Shown here in pieces: positions 1 through 6,953 of a DNA stretch of 22,788 nt. Both the position numbers and the translations under genes were made by a program. The stretch is from contig CADCVI010000204.1 in the NCBI GenBank assembly GCA_902806105.1, positions 1-22,788 of the forward strand, given 5' to 3'. Origin of the DNA: an uncultured Rubrobacteraceae bacterium (GTDB lineage Bacteria > Actinomycetota > Rubrobacteria > Rubrobacterales > Rubrobacteraceae). Each line of letters opens with the position of its first letter. Positions within the stretch are counted from its first letter, which is position 1. A model generated the notes under the pieces. The model did no database searches and had not been told where the DNA came from. It worked only from the letters and a program-made list of their open reading frames with translations.

Positions 1-336
1 GTAGAACGCCGCGGATTCCGGGCCGTGATCCCGGATCGCGCCGCCAAGCTTCTCGGAGACCTCCTGGATGGCGTCGTCCCACGAGACGCGTTGGAAACTT
101 CCGTTCGCCCTGCGCCTCATGGGGTGCGTCAGGCGGTCGGGGTGGTGGACGGCCTCCGGGAGGCCGGCCGGTTTGGGGCAGAGCTTGCCGAAGTTCGCCG
201 GGTGCGAGCGGTCGCCCCGGATCGCGACGATCCTGCCGCCCTTCACCCCGGCCTCGACCCCGCACCCCACCCCGCAGTACGGGCAGGTCGAACGCGACCA
301 ACGCTCGGGTGCCGTCTTCTTCTTGCCTGCGGCCAA
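1..336 (-). CDS. nasA: Molybdopterin nitrate reductase, assimilatory type (5' part only)
   Basis: This is the N-terminal 112 codons of a molybdopterin oxidoreductase; the gene leaves the window at position 1. Four cysteines, C18, C21 and C25 (CPYCGVGC) plus C53 (HPANFGKLC), form the 4Fe-4S site of this superfamily. The HPANFG context is typical of NasA/NarB/NapA nitrate reductases rather than formate dehydrogenases. No Tat signal is visible, since the reading starts MAAGKKKTAPERW, which favours a cytoplasmic assimilatory enzyme reducing nitrate to nitrite. I chose the TTG at 334-336 because an in-frame stop lies upstream and a purine-rich GAGAGAGGG stretch precedes it; no in-frame ATG occurs before the Fe-S motif. 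It is divergent from the nitrate transporter, which supports the role. The nitrate-reductase subtype is inferred from the short fragment. Confidence 0.85.
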   Translation of the reverse strand, partial: MAAGKKKTAPERWSRSTCPYCGVGCGVEAGVKGGRIVAIRGDRSHPANFGKLCPKPAGLPEAVHHPDRLTHPMRRRANGSFQRVSWDDAIQEVSEKLGGAIRDHGPESAAFY

Positions 337-587
337 GCCCTCACACCCTCTCTCTACCTGTAACCGGAAGGAACAACCGACGCTTGAAAGGGTAGGGGAG
401 GGGCCTTAACCCATCATCGGCCCTGTGTATAGAGTTCGCACATAGGTGCCCCGGCCGTTTCTGGTCGTATGCATAAAGACGCCGCTTGTCACCCGTCCGT
501 AGCATTCGTGCCGTCGGGGCGGCGTTCGTCTGCCCCTTCTGGAAGACAGGTTCGTTCAGACGCAGCACAGAAGGGGGTCGACTGCCG
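337..587. promoter_or_regulatory. Divergent control region between nitrate reductase and narK
   Basis: These 251 bases separate two divergent nitrate genes and must hold both promoters. I see no convincing -35/-10 pair on either strand. On the minus strand a TATACA near 430-440 is a possible -10 for the reductase. A GTAAC-6-GAACA pattern at 360-375 loosely resembles an actinobacterial GlnR half-site, but lies very near the reductase start codon. No open reading frame here looks real. Nitrogen-responsive control is expected from the gene pair but not demonstrated by a clear operator. Confidence 0.4.
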
Positions 588-2006
588 ATGTCAGCGAGGG
601 GTAGCGCGATAGAGCGCGACGCTAGGGGCGGAAACTGGATAGAAAAGTGGAACCCGGAGGACGAGGCTTTCTGGGAGTCGACCGGCAAGAGCGTGGCGCG
701 GAGGAACCTGGTCTTTTCTATCTTCGCTGAGTTTCTGGGCTTCTCGGTTTGGCAGCTCTTCAGTATCGTGGCGGCGCTGTTGCCGCTCATCGGGTTCGCC
801 TTCACGGCGCCGCAGCTTTTCGGGCTCGTGGCGATACCGCCGCTCGTCGGGGCGACGATGCGTTTCCCGTACACGTTCGCGGTCGGGATCTTCGGGGGGC
901 GCAACTGGACCGTCATCAGCGCGCTCCTGCTCCTGATCCCGACGATCATGCTCGGGATCATCATCCAGAACCCCGAGACGCCCTACTGGTTGTTCGTGGT
1001 TGCGGCGGCGCTAGGCGGGTTCGGGGGCGGCAACTTCTCCTCCAGCATGGCGAACATCGGGTACTTCTTCCCGAACGAGAAGAAGGGGACGGCGCTCGGG
1101 ATCAACGCCGCGGGCGGGAACCTCGGCGTCGGCATCGTGCAGCTTATCGTCCCGTTCGTGGTCGTGTCGGCGGCGCTTGGCGGGCTCTTCGGAGGCGCTT
1201 CCCAGACCAGGACGGACGCGACGACCGGTGCCACGAGCGAGGTTTACTTGCAGAGCGCCGCGTTCTTCTGGGTGCCCCTGATCCTGCTGGCCGCGCTCGG
1301 CGCTTTCCTGTTTATGAACAACTTGAACGTCTCCCAGGCCTCGCCCCGGGAGCAGGCCCCCGTGGCGAAGCGCAAGCACACGTGGGTGATGAGCTACCTG
1401 TACATCGGGACGTTCGGCTCGTTTATAGGGTACTCGGCGAGCTTCCCCGTCCTCATCGGCAACCAGTTCCCCGAGTACGCCGCGACCTGGCTGGCGGCGC
1501 TCGGCCCGATCGTCGGGTCGCTGGTTCGCCCTCTGGGCGGCTGGCTCTCTGACAAGTTCGGCGGGGCCAGGATCACGCTGTGGACCTTCGTCGTGATGAT
1601 CTCGGCCGTCCTCGGCGTCCTCTACTTTCTCTCCGTCCACTCCTTTACGGGCTTCTTTCTCTCGTTCATGCTCCTGTTCCTCACGACGGGCATCGGGAAC
1701 GGCTCGACCTACCGCATGATCCCGTTCATCTTCCGCACGGAGCGCGAGCGCGAGGTGATCGGACAGGGGGAGGGAATCCTGGCCGAGGCGCGCCGCCGCG
1801 GCCTGAAAGAGGGCGCCTTCGCCATCGGCTTTATCGGCGCCATCGCGGCCTACGGCGGCTTCGTCATCCCGCAGGCCTACAAGTACTCCATCGGCGCGAC
1901 CGGGGGACCGCAGACGGCGCTCGCGACCTTTGTCGTCTTCTACGTCACCTGCGTCGCCGTCACCTACTGGTTCTACTACCGCAAGAACGCCGAGATCCGC
2001 TGCTAG
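588..2006 (+). CDS. narK: Nitrate/nitrite transporter, MFS NNP family (NarK type)
   Basis: A 472-residue polytopic membrane protein of the major facilitator superfamily, close to the usual 450-480 residues of NarK/NrtP proteins. Both nitrate signatures of the NNP family are visible: GGGNFSSSMANIGYFFP near residues 145-162 and GIGNGSTYRMIPFIF near 368-382. About twelve hydrophobic segments alternate with short loops. It should import nitrate (or exchange nitrate and nitrite) across the cytoplasmic membrane and feed the divergent reductase. I chose the ATG at 588, preceded by AAGGGGG with ten bases of spacing. An upstream TTG at 486 in the same frame would add 34 residues that look like untranslated DNA. 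A strong hairpin follows the stop codon directly. Confidence 0.93.
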   Translation: MSARGSAIERDARGGNWIEKWNPEDEAFWESTGKSVARRNLVFSIFAEFLGFSVWQLFSIVAALLPLIGFAFTAPQLFGLVAIPPLVGATMRFPYTFAVGIFGGRNWTVISALLLLIPTIMLGIIIQNPETPYWLFVVAAALGGFGGGNFSSSMANIGYFFPNEKKGTALGINAAGGNLGVGIVQLIVPFVVVSAALGGLFGGASQTRTDATTGATSEVYLQSAAFFWVPLILLAALGAFLFMNNLNVSQASPREQAPVAKRKHTWVMSYLYIGTFGSFIGYSASFPVLIGNQFPEYAATWLAALGPIVGSLVRPLGGWLSDKFGGARITLWTFVVMISAVLGVLYFLSVHSFTGFFLSFMLLFLTTGIGNGSTYRMIPFIFRTEREREVIGQGEGILAEARRRGLKEGAFAIGFIGAIAAYGGFVIPQAYKYSIGATGGPQTALATFVVFYVTCVAVTYWFYYRKNAEIRC

Positions 2007-2008
2007 AA

Positions 2009-2046
2009 AGGGTGGGGACGCCGCCAGCCCGCGGCGTCCCCACCCT
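2009..2046 (+). terminator. 16-bp hairpin after narK
   Basis: An inverted repeat with arms at 2009-2024 and 2031-2046 pairs perfectly over 16 bp, with core GGGTGGGGACGCCG and its complement, around the six-base loop CAGCCC. It starts three bases after the narK stop. No T tract follows, so it is not a textbook intrinsic terminator; in a high-GC actinomycete it may end or attenuate transcription or protect the narK mRNA 3' end. Confidence 0.65.
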
Positions 2047-2071
2047 CCCTCCGGCCTACGGAAGGAGACCG

Positions 2072-2419
2072 ATGCCTTATACGACCGTCCTGTTGCAGAC
2101 CATTACCACCGTCGAGGGGGAAGGACTTGACTCTCCCTCGCCCCTCAACCTGGTCTACACCGTCCCGCAGGCGTGTACCGCGGGAGTTCAGTACCTGCGG
2201 GCGGGCAACGCCGCCGAGGGCATGATCAACATCACCCTGCTCAAGGACGGCAAGGTGATGCGCTACTTCCCTATCTCGGCCGGGGGCGCCATGCACGTCC
2301 CGCTCTCGATAGTGGACGAGCTGCCTCCGGGGACCGAGATCACCATCACCGCCGCCGGGGAAGCTTCGGGGACCCTGATCCTGGACATCGGCGTCCTCGA
2401 GGTGAGCTCTTCTGGCTAG
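2072..2419 (+). CDS. Small beta-rich protein of unknown function
   Basis: A 115-residue protein that I do not recognise. The ATG at 2072 has a strong GGAAGGAG site four to five bases upstream, and codon use matches neighbouring genes. The sequence alternates hydrophobic and polar residues (for example VLLQTITTVEG, MINITLLKDGKV, GTLILDIGVLEV), as expected of a small beta-sandwich. There is no signal peptide, membrane segment or metal motif; a single Cys sits near residue 35. It begins 65 bases after narK, beyond the 2009-2046 hairpin, and lies 108 bases before the AhpD-like selenoprotein candidate. It could be read through from narK or have its own promoter. Function unknown. Confidence 0.7.
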   Translation: MPYTTVLLQTITTVEGEGLDSPSPLNLVYTVPQACTAGVQYLRAGNAAEGMINITLLKDGKVMRYFPISAGGAMHVPLSIVDELPPGTEITITAAGEASGTLILDIGVLEVSSSG

Positions 2420-2527
2420 AGCAGGCGTGGCCCGGCTCGGGCGGGGGGGTGACCATGTAGAGGGACGACGAGGGTTTCACGGCGAGTTGCACCAGAAGCT
2501 AGGCAAGCGACCGAAGGAGGCGGCCAG

Positions 2528-3145
2528 ATGGCCCGCATACCGATTTGGCAAGACGACGACCCGACAATGCCCGAGGACGTGCGCGAGGCGATAGCTTACG
2601 CCAAGGGCGGCACGGGCTTCGCCTTGAACATCCAGCGCGAGATGGCGAACAACCCGGGCATCCTCAAGGGTTTCAGCGACCTCGCCTCGACCTTTTACGG
2701 CGAAGGGGGCGGCACCGTCACCCCGGCCGAGCGGGAGCTGGCCTACACCACGGCGACCGTGGTCAACAACTGCCACTACTGAATACCCACCCACATCATG
2801 CTCGGTCGGAGCGTGGGACTTTCTACCGAACAACTCAACCATCTGGGCGACGACCCCCTCCCCGAGGGCGTCTACTCGGAGCCCGAGGCGGCGATCGTCC
2901 GCTACGCACAGGTCTCCACGGGCAGCATCTTCGTAGACGATGAGGTCTACGGCGAACTCGCGAAGCACTACACGGAAGAGCAGATCGTCGAGCTCTGCGT
3001 GATCGTCGGCCTGAGCAACATGGTCAACCGCTTCCACGCCACCTTCTTGACGGACGTGGACGAGATGACCAAGGACGCGAACGACGAGGCCGATGCTCAG
3101 GCGGGCGTTTGCACCCTGCCCCGTCCCCGGGTTGCCGCCGGATAG
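2528..3145 (+). CDS. AhpD-like / carboxymuconolactone decarboxylase family protein, probable selenoprotein (TGA = Sec85)
   Basis: A 205-residue AhpD-like protein, provided the TGA at 2780-2782 is read as selenocysteine. Both flanks are in the same frame and form one domain. The AhpD active site is C-x-x-C-x-x-x-H with a Glu twelve residues before the first Cys. Here it reads E70, C82-H-Y-U85, H89, so TGA falls exactly on the second catalytic Cys and every other active-site residue is kept. The downstream part (EEQIVELCVIVGLSNMVNRFHATF) is typical of the family, and no frameshift or other stop occurs. A hairpin with a GGUC loop lies 15-35 bases after the TGA. The start ATG has GAAGGAGG seven bases upstream. 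A peroxidase or thiol-disulfide role is inferred. The alternative is a single-base nonsense mutation (TGC to TGA). Confidence 0.88.
2780..2782 (+). other. In-frame TGA, candidate selenocysteine codon
   Basis: Codon 85 of the AhpD-like gene. It replaces the second Cys of the CxxC pair (CHY-TGA-IPTH) while the reading frame continues for another 120 codons with full family similarity. A position-specific TGA at a redox Cys is the classic mark of a selenoprotein. Confidence 0.82.
2797..2815 (+). ncRNA. SECIS-like hairpin inside the coding region
   Basis: CATGCTC (2797-2803) pairs with GAGCGTG (2809-2815) around the loop GGTCG: seven pairs including one U-G. The loop carries the GGUC of the Escherichia coli fdhF SECIS, whose G and U are read by SelB. 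T2799 lies five bases before GGTC, the same relative place as the functionally important bulged U of fdhF. The loop begins 24 bases after the first base of the TGA, near the roughly 21 in fdhF. An alternative lower stem pairs CCCAC (2790-2794) with GTGGG (2813-2817). The fdhF comparison is from memory. Confidence 0.72.
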
Positions 3146-3171
3146 GCTCGATGCTCTTCACGTCGTGACGG

Positions 3172-3211
3172 GAGCGGGGCCTGGAAGGGCCTTGCGCTCG
3201 GAGGCCCGCTC
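3172..3211. terminator. Hairpin between convergent genes
   Basis: GAGCGGGGCCT (3172-3182) pairs with AGGCCCGCTC (3202-3211) over ten base pairs with one bulged G, around a 19-base loop. It lies in the 165-base gap where the selenoprotein candidate (plus) and the glutamate-cysteine ligase (minus) meet tail to tail, so it could end both transcripts. There is no T tract. I see no gene in this gap. Confidence 0.4.
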
Positions 3212-3310
3212 TCGTCTACGCCCGGTTCGACGGTGGTGGAAGAACTCGTACTTTCAGCGTGTTCTATTCCCGCGACGCGAGAAGATTTACTCGGAGCAGG
3301 GGGCCTTCCG

Positions 3311-4462
3311 TTACGCGCCTTCGAGCTCTCTTGCGCCGGCTCTCGTTCTGGCCGCGGCGTCGCGCGCGACCTCGACGACGGAGCCGGTCTCGCGCCAGAC
3401 CTCAAGCTGGCGGTCTGCCTCGGTGGGCTCGTCCAGGAGCCAGGCGGCGCCTGAGAGATCGCGGGTCGTGCTCGCCTCCAGGAGCCGGAACCACGATTCG
3501 AGGACCTTGCGGGTCGGGACGCTCTCGTGGGAGGCGTGGTCGATGAAGGTACCCCGCAGGCCGTGGCGCTGGGCGCTCCACTTGTTCTCCTCGATCTCGC
3601 GCGCCGGCAGGATCGGGCGCCTCTCCCCGGACTCGTACTCAGCCGAGACGGCGTCGCCGAGGGCGGCGGTCAGGGAGACGAGGGCCGCGGTTCGCCGCGG
3701 GTCGGCCTGGGCGTCGGAGGCCCGCATCTCGACCGTCCCGAGGGCGGGTTGCGGGCGGACGTCCCACCAGATCTCCGCGAGCTTGTCTATGGCGCCGGAG
3801 CGGTGGATGTAGTCGACGTAGTTCGTGTACTCGGGCCACGAGCCCATCGGCTCCGGCAGGCCCGCCCGGTGCATGGAGCGGGAGAAGATCAGGACTCTCG
3901 ACGACTGCATGTCCGTGTGCTCGCCCTGCCAGAACGGCGAGTTGACCGAGAGCGCGAGGAGGTGCGGGACGTACTCGCGCAGCCGGTTGAACATGTAGAT
4001 CGCCTTCTCGCGGCCGTTGACGGCGTAGTGGACGTGCAGGGCGAAGGTGTTGTTCCGCCGGATCAGCCACCCGAGCTTCTCCTTGAGGCGCTGGTAGTGC
4101 GGCTTGTCGATAATCTCCTGCTCGCGCCAGTCGCCCACGGGATGCGTCCCGCTTGTCCCGAGCACCCTCCCGAGACGGTCTGCCTCGGCGAGAAGGTACC
4201 GCCGCCGCTCCACGAGGTCCGAGAAGACGCCCTCGACCCCCGCATGGACCCCCGTGTTCGCCTCGATCTCGCAGTCGATCAGCTCCCCCGAGAGATGCCC
4301 CTCGGGCGCCCGGGCGAGGATTTCCTGCGCCCCGCTCGCGAGCCTCATGGTCTCGGGATCGGCGAGCCACAGCTCTTCCTCCGCCCCCAGGGTACCCTCG
4401 GGCGCGCCCCTCTCGTAGGCGTCATCAGGGATCAAGATCGGCTTCTCGGCGCCTGTCTTCAA
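3311..4462 (-). CDS. Glutamate-cysteine ligase type 2 family (YbdK-like carboxylate-amine ligase)
   Basis: A 383-residue member of the GCS2 family, the usual length for YbdK-type enzymes. The glutamate/metal site GAEEELWL is at residues 26-33, NTFALHVHY gives the conserved His pair, and ALGTVEMRASDAQ matches the family's TVExRxxDA block. It should form gamma-glutamylcysteine, or another gamma-glutamyl amide, from glutamate, an amine and ATP in the cytoplasm. The TTG start at 4460-4462 is supported by GGAGGAG six bases upstream. It lies between the AhpD-like protein and the divergent peroxiredoxin, so a low-molecular-weight thiol role is plausible. No partner such as gshB is in the window, and the true acceptor amine cannot be told from sequence. 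Confidence 0.85.
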   Translation of the reverse strand: MKTGAEKPILIPDDAYERGAPEGTLGAEEELWLADPETMRLASGAQEILARAPEGHLSGELIDCEIEANTGVHAGVEGVFSDLVERRRYLLAEADRLGRVLGTSGTHPVGDWREQEIIDKPHYQRLKEKLGWLIRRNNTFALHVHYAVNGREKAIYMFNRLREYVPHLLALSVNSPFWQGEHTDMQSSRVLIFSRSMHRAGLPEPMGSWPEYTNYVDYIHRSGAIDKLAEIWWDVRPQPALGTVEMRASDAQADPRRTAALVSLTAALGDAVSAEYESGERRPILPAREIEENKWSAQRHGLRGTFIDHASHESVPTRKVLESWFRLLEASTTRDLSGAAWLLDEPTEADRQLEVWRETGSVVEVARDAAARTRAGARELEGA

Positions 4463-4666
4463 GGTTCTCCTCCGCGAATATCATCTCTTGTATCGCGCCG
4501 CGTCGCGGCTTATGCGGGGACGTAGTTCCGCCCCGACGGACGATGATTCTACCCGTTCGGGCTCCGGGTTGACCGCGCGCCCTCGGCCACCGGCTCCGCT
4601 ACGATGGACGGTTGGCCGGGTAGAATTCGCCCGCAGGAGAATCGTCATCCGACAAAGGAGACAATT
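4463..4666. promoter_or_regulatory. Divergent promoter region, ligase/peroxiredoxin
   Basis: These 204 bases lie between two divergent genes. A good -10 hexamer TAGAAT for the plus strand is at 4621-4626, about 40 bases before the peroxiredoxin ATG, but there is no clear -35 at 16-18 bases. A TTGACC at 4569-4574 followed by TACGAT at 4600-4605 has a 25-base spacer, too long for a standard promoter. No operator palindrome is seen. Confidence 0.4.
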
Positions 4667-5125
4667 ATGGCCGCAGAGGTAGGGGAGAAGGCACCCGGGT
4701 TCGAGCTGCCGAGCGACGACTGGGACAACAAGGTATCGCTGGAGGAGGCGAGGCAGGAGGGGCCAGTCGTCCTGTTCTTCTACCCCGGCGACTGGTCGAG
4801 CGTCTGCTCGGACCAGATGAGCCGGTTGCAGGAGGAGATGGGGCGCTTCGACGAGCTCGGCGCAAAGGTAATGGGCGTGAGCGTCGACTCCCCCTGGTCC
4901 CACAAGGCCTTCGCAAAGGACCGCGGGATCGGGTTCCCCCTGCTCTCGGACTTCGGGCGCGAGGTGACCGAGCAGTACGGCGTCACCCACGAGGCCGGCT
5001 TCCCGAAGCGCGCCTACTTCGTCATCGACAAGGAGGGTGTCGTACGGGCGAAGAGGGTGGAAGACAGCCCCCGCGACCAGCCCGAAGTAGAAGACGTCCT
5101 CGACGACGTCGAGAAGGCCCTCTAG
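4667..5125 (+). CDS. Peroxiredoxin, 1-Cys, AhpE/BCP-like
   Basis: A 152-residue thioredoxin-fold peroxiredoxin. The peroxidatic cysteine is C47 in FYPGDWSSVC, the family's PxxxTxxC with Ser in place of Thr. The active-site Arg is in the FPKRAYFVID segment. C47 is the only Cys in the protein, so it is a 1-Cys enzyme and needs an outside thiol for recycling. It reduces hydrogen peroxide or organic hydroperoxides in the cytosol. The ATG has AAAGGAG six bases upstream. The neighbouring glutamate-cysteine ligase could supply the reducing thiol and the AhpD-like protein could act as reductant; both links are inferences. The next gene begins 13 bases downstream and is probably cotranscribed. Confidence 0.92.
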   Translation: MAAEVGEKAPGFELPSDDWDNKVSLEEARQEGPVVLFFYPGDWSSVCSDQMSRLQEEMGRFDELGAKVMGVSVDSPWSHKAFAKDRGIGFPLLSDFGREVTEQYGVTHEAGFPKRAYFVIDKEGVVRAKRVEDSPRDQPEVEDVLDDVEKAL

Positions 5126-5138
5126 GCGGGACGAGGGG

Positions 5139-6041
5139 TTGACTGGAGCAAACCTTCCGCACGGACTCCCCCCCGGTGAGGTCGCAGCAGCCGCGTCCAG
5201 CGCCCTCACCCTGGCCTACAGCGCCCCTATGCCGGGGACGGACTCGCGCTACTCGGACGGCGGCGTCGCGCACGAGACGCGCCTCCTCGGCGTCCCCGCC
5301 CTCGCGGCGACGCTGGCGGGGGCCGACGACCGCTCCGTGGGCGAGACCGTCCTCGAAGCCGTCCTCGGCTCCCGCGCCATCTCGGGCTACGCCGACCTCA
5401 GGGCGGCGGGATATCTCGCGCCGCTGGCCCGCTCGGCGCTCCTCGGCGAGAGGCTCGGCAAGGTCCTGGCCGGGCTCTCCCACGCCGACGTCCGGTACTT
5501 CGGGAGGGCGCTGGAGGAGTCGGGTCCCGAGCACCTCGGGGGCACGCTCCACGGGGCCCTCGGCGTAACCCTGGGCGCCGGACGCGACGCGACGCTGCGC
5601 GACGCCATGCGCTTCGCCGCCGCCGGCAGCCCGCCCGACGCGATGGCCCTGGAGTACGCCCGGAGCTTCGAGGTCACGCGAACGCTAGCGCGCCCGGCGC
5701 TAGAAACCGCGCTCGCCAGGGTAGAGGCGACGCGGCCCGCGCTCGTCCAGGCCTACCTCGACGTGCTCGCCGAGGTCCCCGACGCGGACGTGGAGCGCCG
5801 GGCCGGGCGCAGGGAGGCCGAGGACGTCTCGCGCATGGCAGGTGGCGTGGTCAAGGCGGGGGGCACGGGCTCGCGGCGGGGGCTCCAATCCATCGCGAAC
5901 CTCGACGGCATCCTCAGGCAGGACGCGCGGCTCAAGCCCTCGGCGACCGAGGCCAGGATCACCGCCGCCGCGTTCCTGTGCGGCATGGAGTACGGCCCCG
6001 GGTACCTCAACGGACGCGTTCGACCCGCGTCGCAGAGGTAG
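5139..6041 (+). CDS. Divergent CitG/MdcB-like family protein (triphosphoribosyl-dephospho-CoA synthase superfamily)
   Basis: A 300-residue soluble protein with weak family similarity. The C-terminal half follows the CitG pattern: LAEVPDADVERRAG (compare PDTxxxRxxG), then REAEDVSRMAGGVV and a closing block near 290 residues that ends ITAAAFLCGMEYG, like the CitG DLTAAxLF end. The N-terminal Pro-Gly-rich and NTxKG-type motifs expected in true CitG are not obvious, so the activity may differ or be lost. The TTG at 5139 is preceded by GGGACGAGGGG. It begins 13 bases after the peroxiredoxin, suggesting one transcript, but no citrate or malonate lyase genes are nearby. The family call is moderate and the reaction is unassigned. 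Confidence 0.55.
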   Translation: MTGANLPHGLPPGEVAAAASSALTLAYSAPMPGTDSRYSDGGVAHETRLLGVPALAATLAGADDRSVGETVLEAVLGSRAISGYADLRAAGYLAPLARSALLGERLGKVLAGLSHADVRYFGRALEESGPEHLGGTLHGALGVTLGAGRDATLRDAMRFAAAGSPPDAMALEYARSFEVTRTLARPALETALARVEATRPALVQAYLDVLAEVPDADVERRAGRREAEDVSRMAGGVVKAGGTGSRRGLQSIANLDGILRQDARLKPSATEARITAAAFLCGMEYGPGYLNGRVRPASQR

Positions 6042-6173
6042 CTGTGGGGACCCTCGTTTTTTCTCAGGTTCGTCCCGAGGTCCCCGCGAGTGAGGCCTTT
6101 CGCCTTCCACGAACATATTGCGGATAGAATCCGTGAACGGTCGAGCACGCGAGTTGTGGAGGCACGAGGGTAC
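6042..6173 (+). promoter_or_regulatory. Intergenic region with -10 element before cbiX
   Basis: GGGGACC near 6046-6052 can pair with GGTCCCC near 6079-6085 around a long loop containing TTTTTT, a weak hairpin. A -10 hexamer TAGAAT lies at 6125-6130, 43 bases before the cbiX ATG; no matching -35 is seen. A short GTG reading frame starts at 6133 and its TGA overlaps the cbiX ATG (ATGA at 6174-6177), which may be chance. Confidence 0.35.
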
Positions 6174-6953
6174 ATGAAGGCACTTATCATCGTCGGGCAC
6201 GGTTCTCACCTGAACGAGGACTCCAGCCTGCCGGTCTACGAGCACGCCGCGCTCGTCCGGGACCGCTACGCCGGGGAGTTCGACGAGGTGGTGGAGTGCT
6301 TCTGGAAGGAAGAGCCCTCCATGCGCCACGTCCTCGACCTCGTGGAGTCGGAGGAGATCTGCGTGGTGCCGGCCTTCATCTCGGAGGGGTACTTCACGCA
6401 GCAGGTGATCCCGCGCGAGCTCGGCCTCGACGGCCCCGTGACGCACCGGGACGGCCGGACCATCCGCTACGCCGGACCTCTGGGTACCTTTGAGGGCATG
6501 CCGGACGTGATCCTGGAGCGGGTGGACGACCTGATGGAGGGCAAGGAGCTCAGGCCCGGCCGGACGGCGCTCGTCCTGCTCGGCCACGGCACCGACCTGA
6601 ACAAGAGCTCCGGCGGGGTCGTCTACCTCAACGCCGAGAGGATAAGGGAGCGCGGCGTCTACGACCTCGTCGAGGTCGGGTTTCTGGACCAGAGCCCGCC
6701 CATAGCGGAGGTAGTGGAGGGGGTGGAGGCCGAGAACGTCATCCTGATCCCGGTCTTTATAGCCGAGGGCTGGCACACGAGGGAGACCATCCCCGAGGAC
6801 CTCGGGCTCACCGGCGGGGTGACCGTGCGCCCGGACAGGACGATCTTCTACGGCGCGCCGGTCGGGACGCACCCCTCCGTCGCCGACCTCATAGTCTCCC
6901 GCGCCAGGGAATCGGAAAGTCTGGAGGCAGAGCTTGCGCGCGACGTCTCCTGA
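6174..6953 (+). CDS. cbiX: Sirohydrochlorin chelatase, two-repeat CbiX
   Basis: A 259-residue protein made of two CbiX repeats. Each begins with a beta strand and a GHG motif: MKALIIVGHGSHLN at the start and TALVLLGHGTDLN near residues 135-147. Each carries a second conserved block: CVVPAFISEGYFTQQVIP in repeat one and VILIPVFIAEGWHTRETIP in repeat two. It inserts cobalt or iron into sirohydrochlorin in the cytoplasm, for cobalamin or siroheme synthesis. The metal cannot be told from sequence. Siroheme is the cofactor of assimilatory nitrite reductase, a loose link to the nitrate genes at the window start. The ATG at 6174 starts exactly at the first strand; the in-frame ATG at 6090 would add an unlikely tail. 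The next gene overlaps its end by 20 bases. Confidence 0.88.
   Translation: MKALIIVGHGSHLNEDSSLPVYEHAALVRDRYAGEFDEVVECFWKEEPSMRHVLDLVESEEICVVPAFISEGYFTQQVIPRELGLDGPVTHRDGRTIRYAGPLGTFEGMPDVILERVDDLMEGKELRPGRTALVLLGHGTDLNKSSGGVVYLNAERIRERGVYDLVEVGFLDQSPPIAEVVEGVEAENVILIPVFIAEGWHTRETIPEDLGLTGGVTVRPDRTIFYGAPVGTHPSVADLIVSRARESESLEAELARDVS

Noticed and set aside
360..375. GlnR operator before the nitrate reductase
   Set aside because: Only one loose GTAAC-6-GAACA pair is present, without the repeated half-sites of a good GlnR box, and it is very near the start codon.
2528..2782. Reading the AhpD-like gene as a truncated 84-residue protein or pseudogene
   Set aside because: The stop is TGA exactly at the catalytic Cys, the frame continues intact, and a SECIS-like hairpin follows. 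A chance nonsense change would rarely meet all three conditions.
4569..4605. TTGACC...TACGAT as peroxiredoxin promoter
   Set aside because: The spacer is 25 bases, too long for a standard promoter; TAGAAT at 4621 is a better -10 candidate.
6133..6177. Leaderless leader frame before cbiX ending in ATGA
   Set aside because: The GTG is only two bases after the TAGAAT box, too near for transcription to include it, and cbiX has its own ribosome site.
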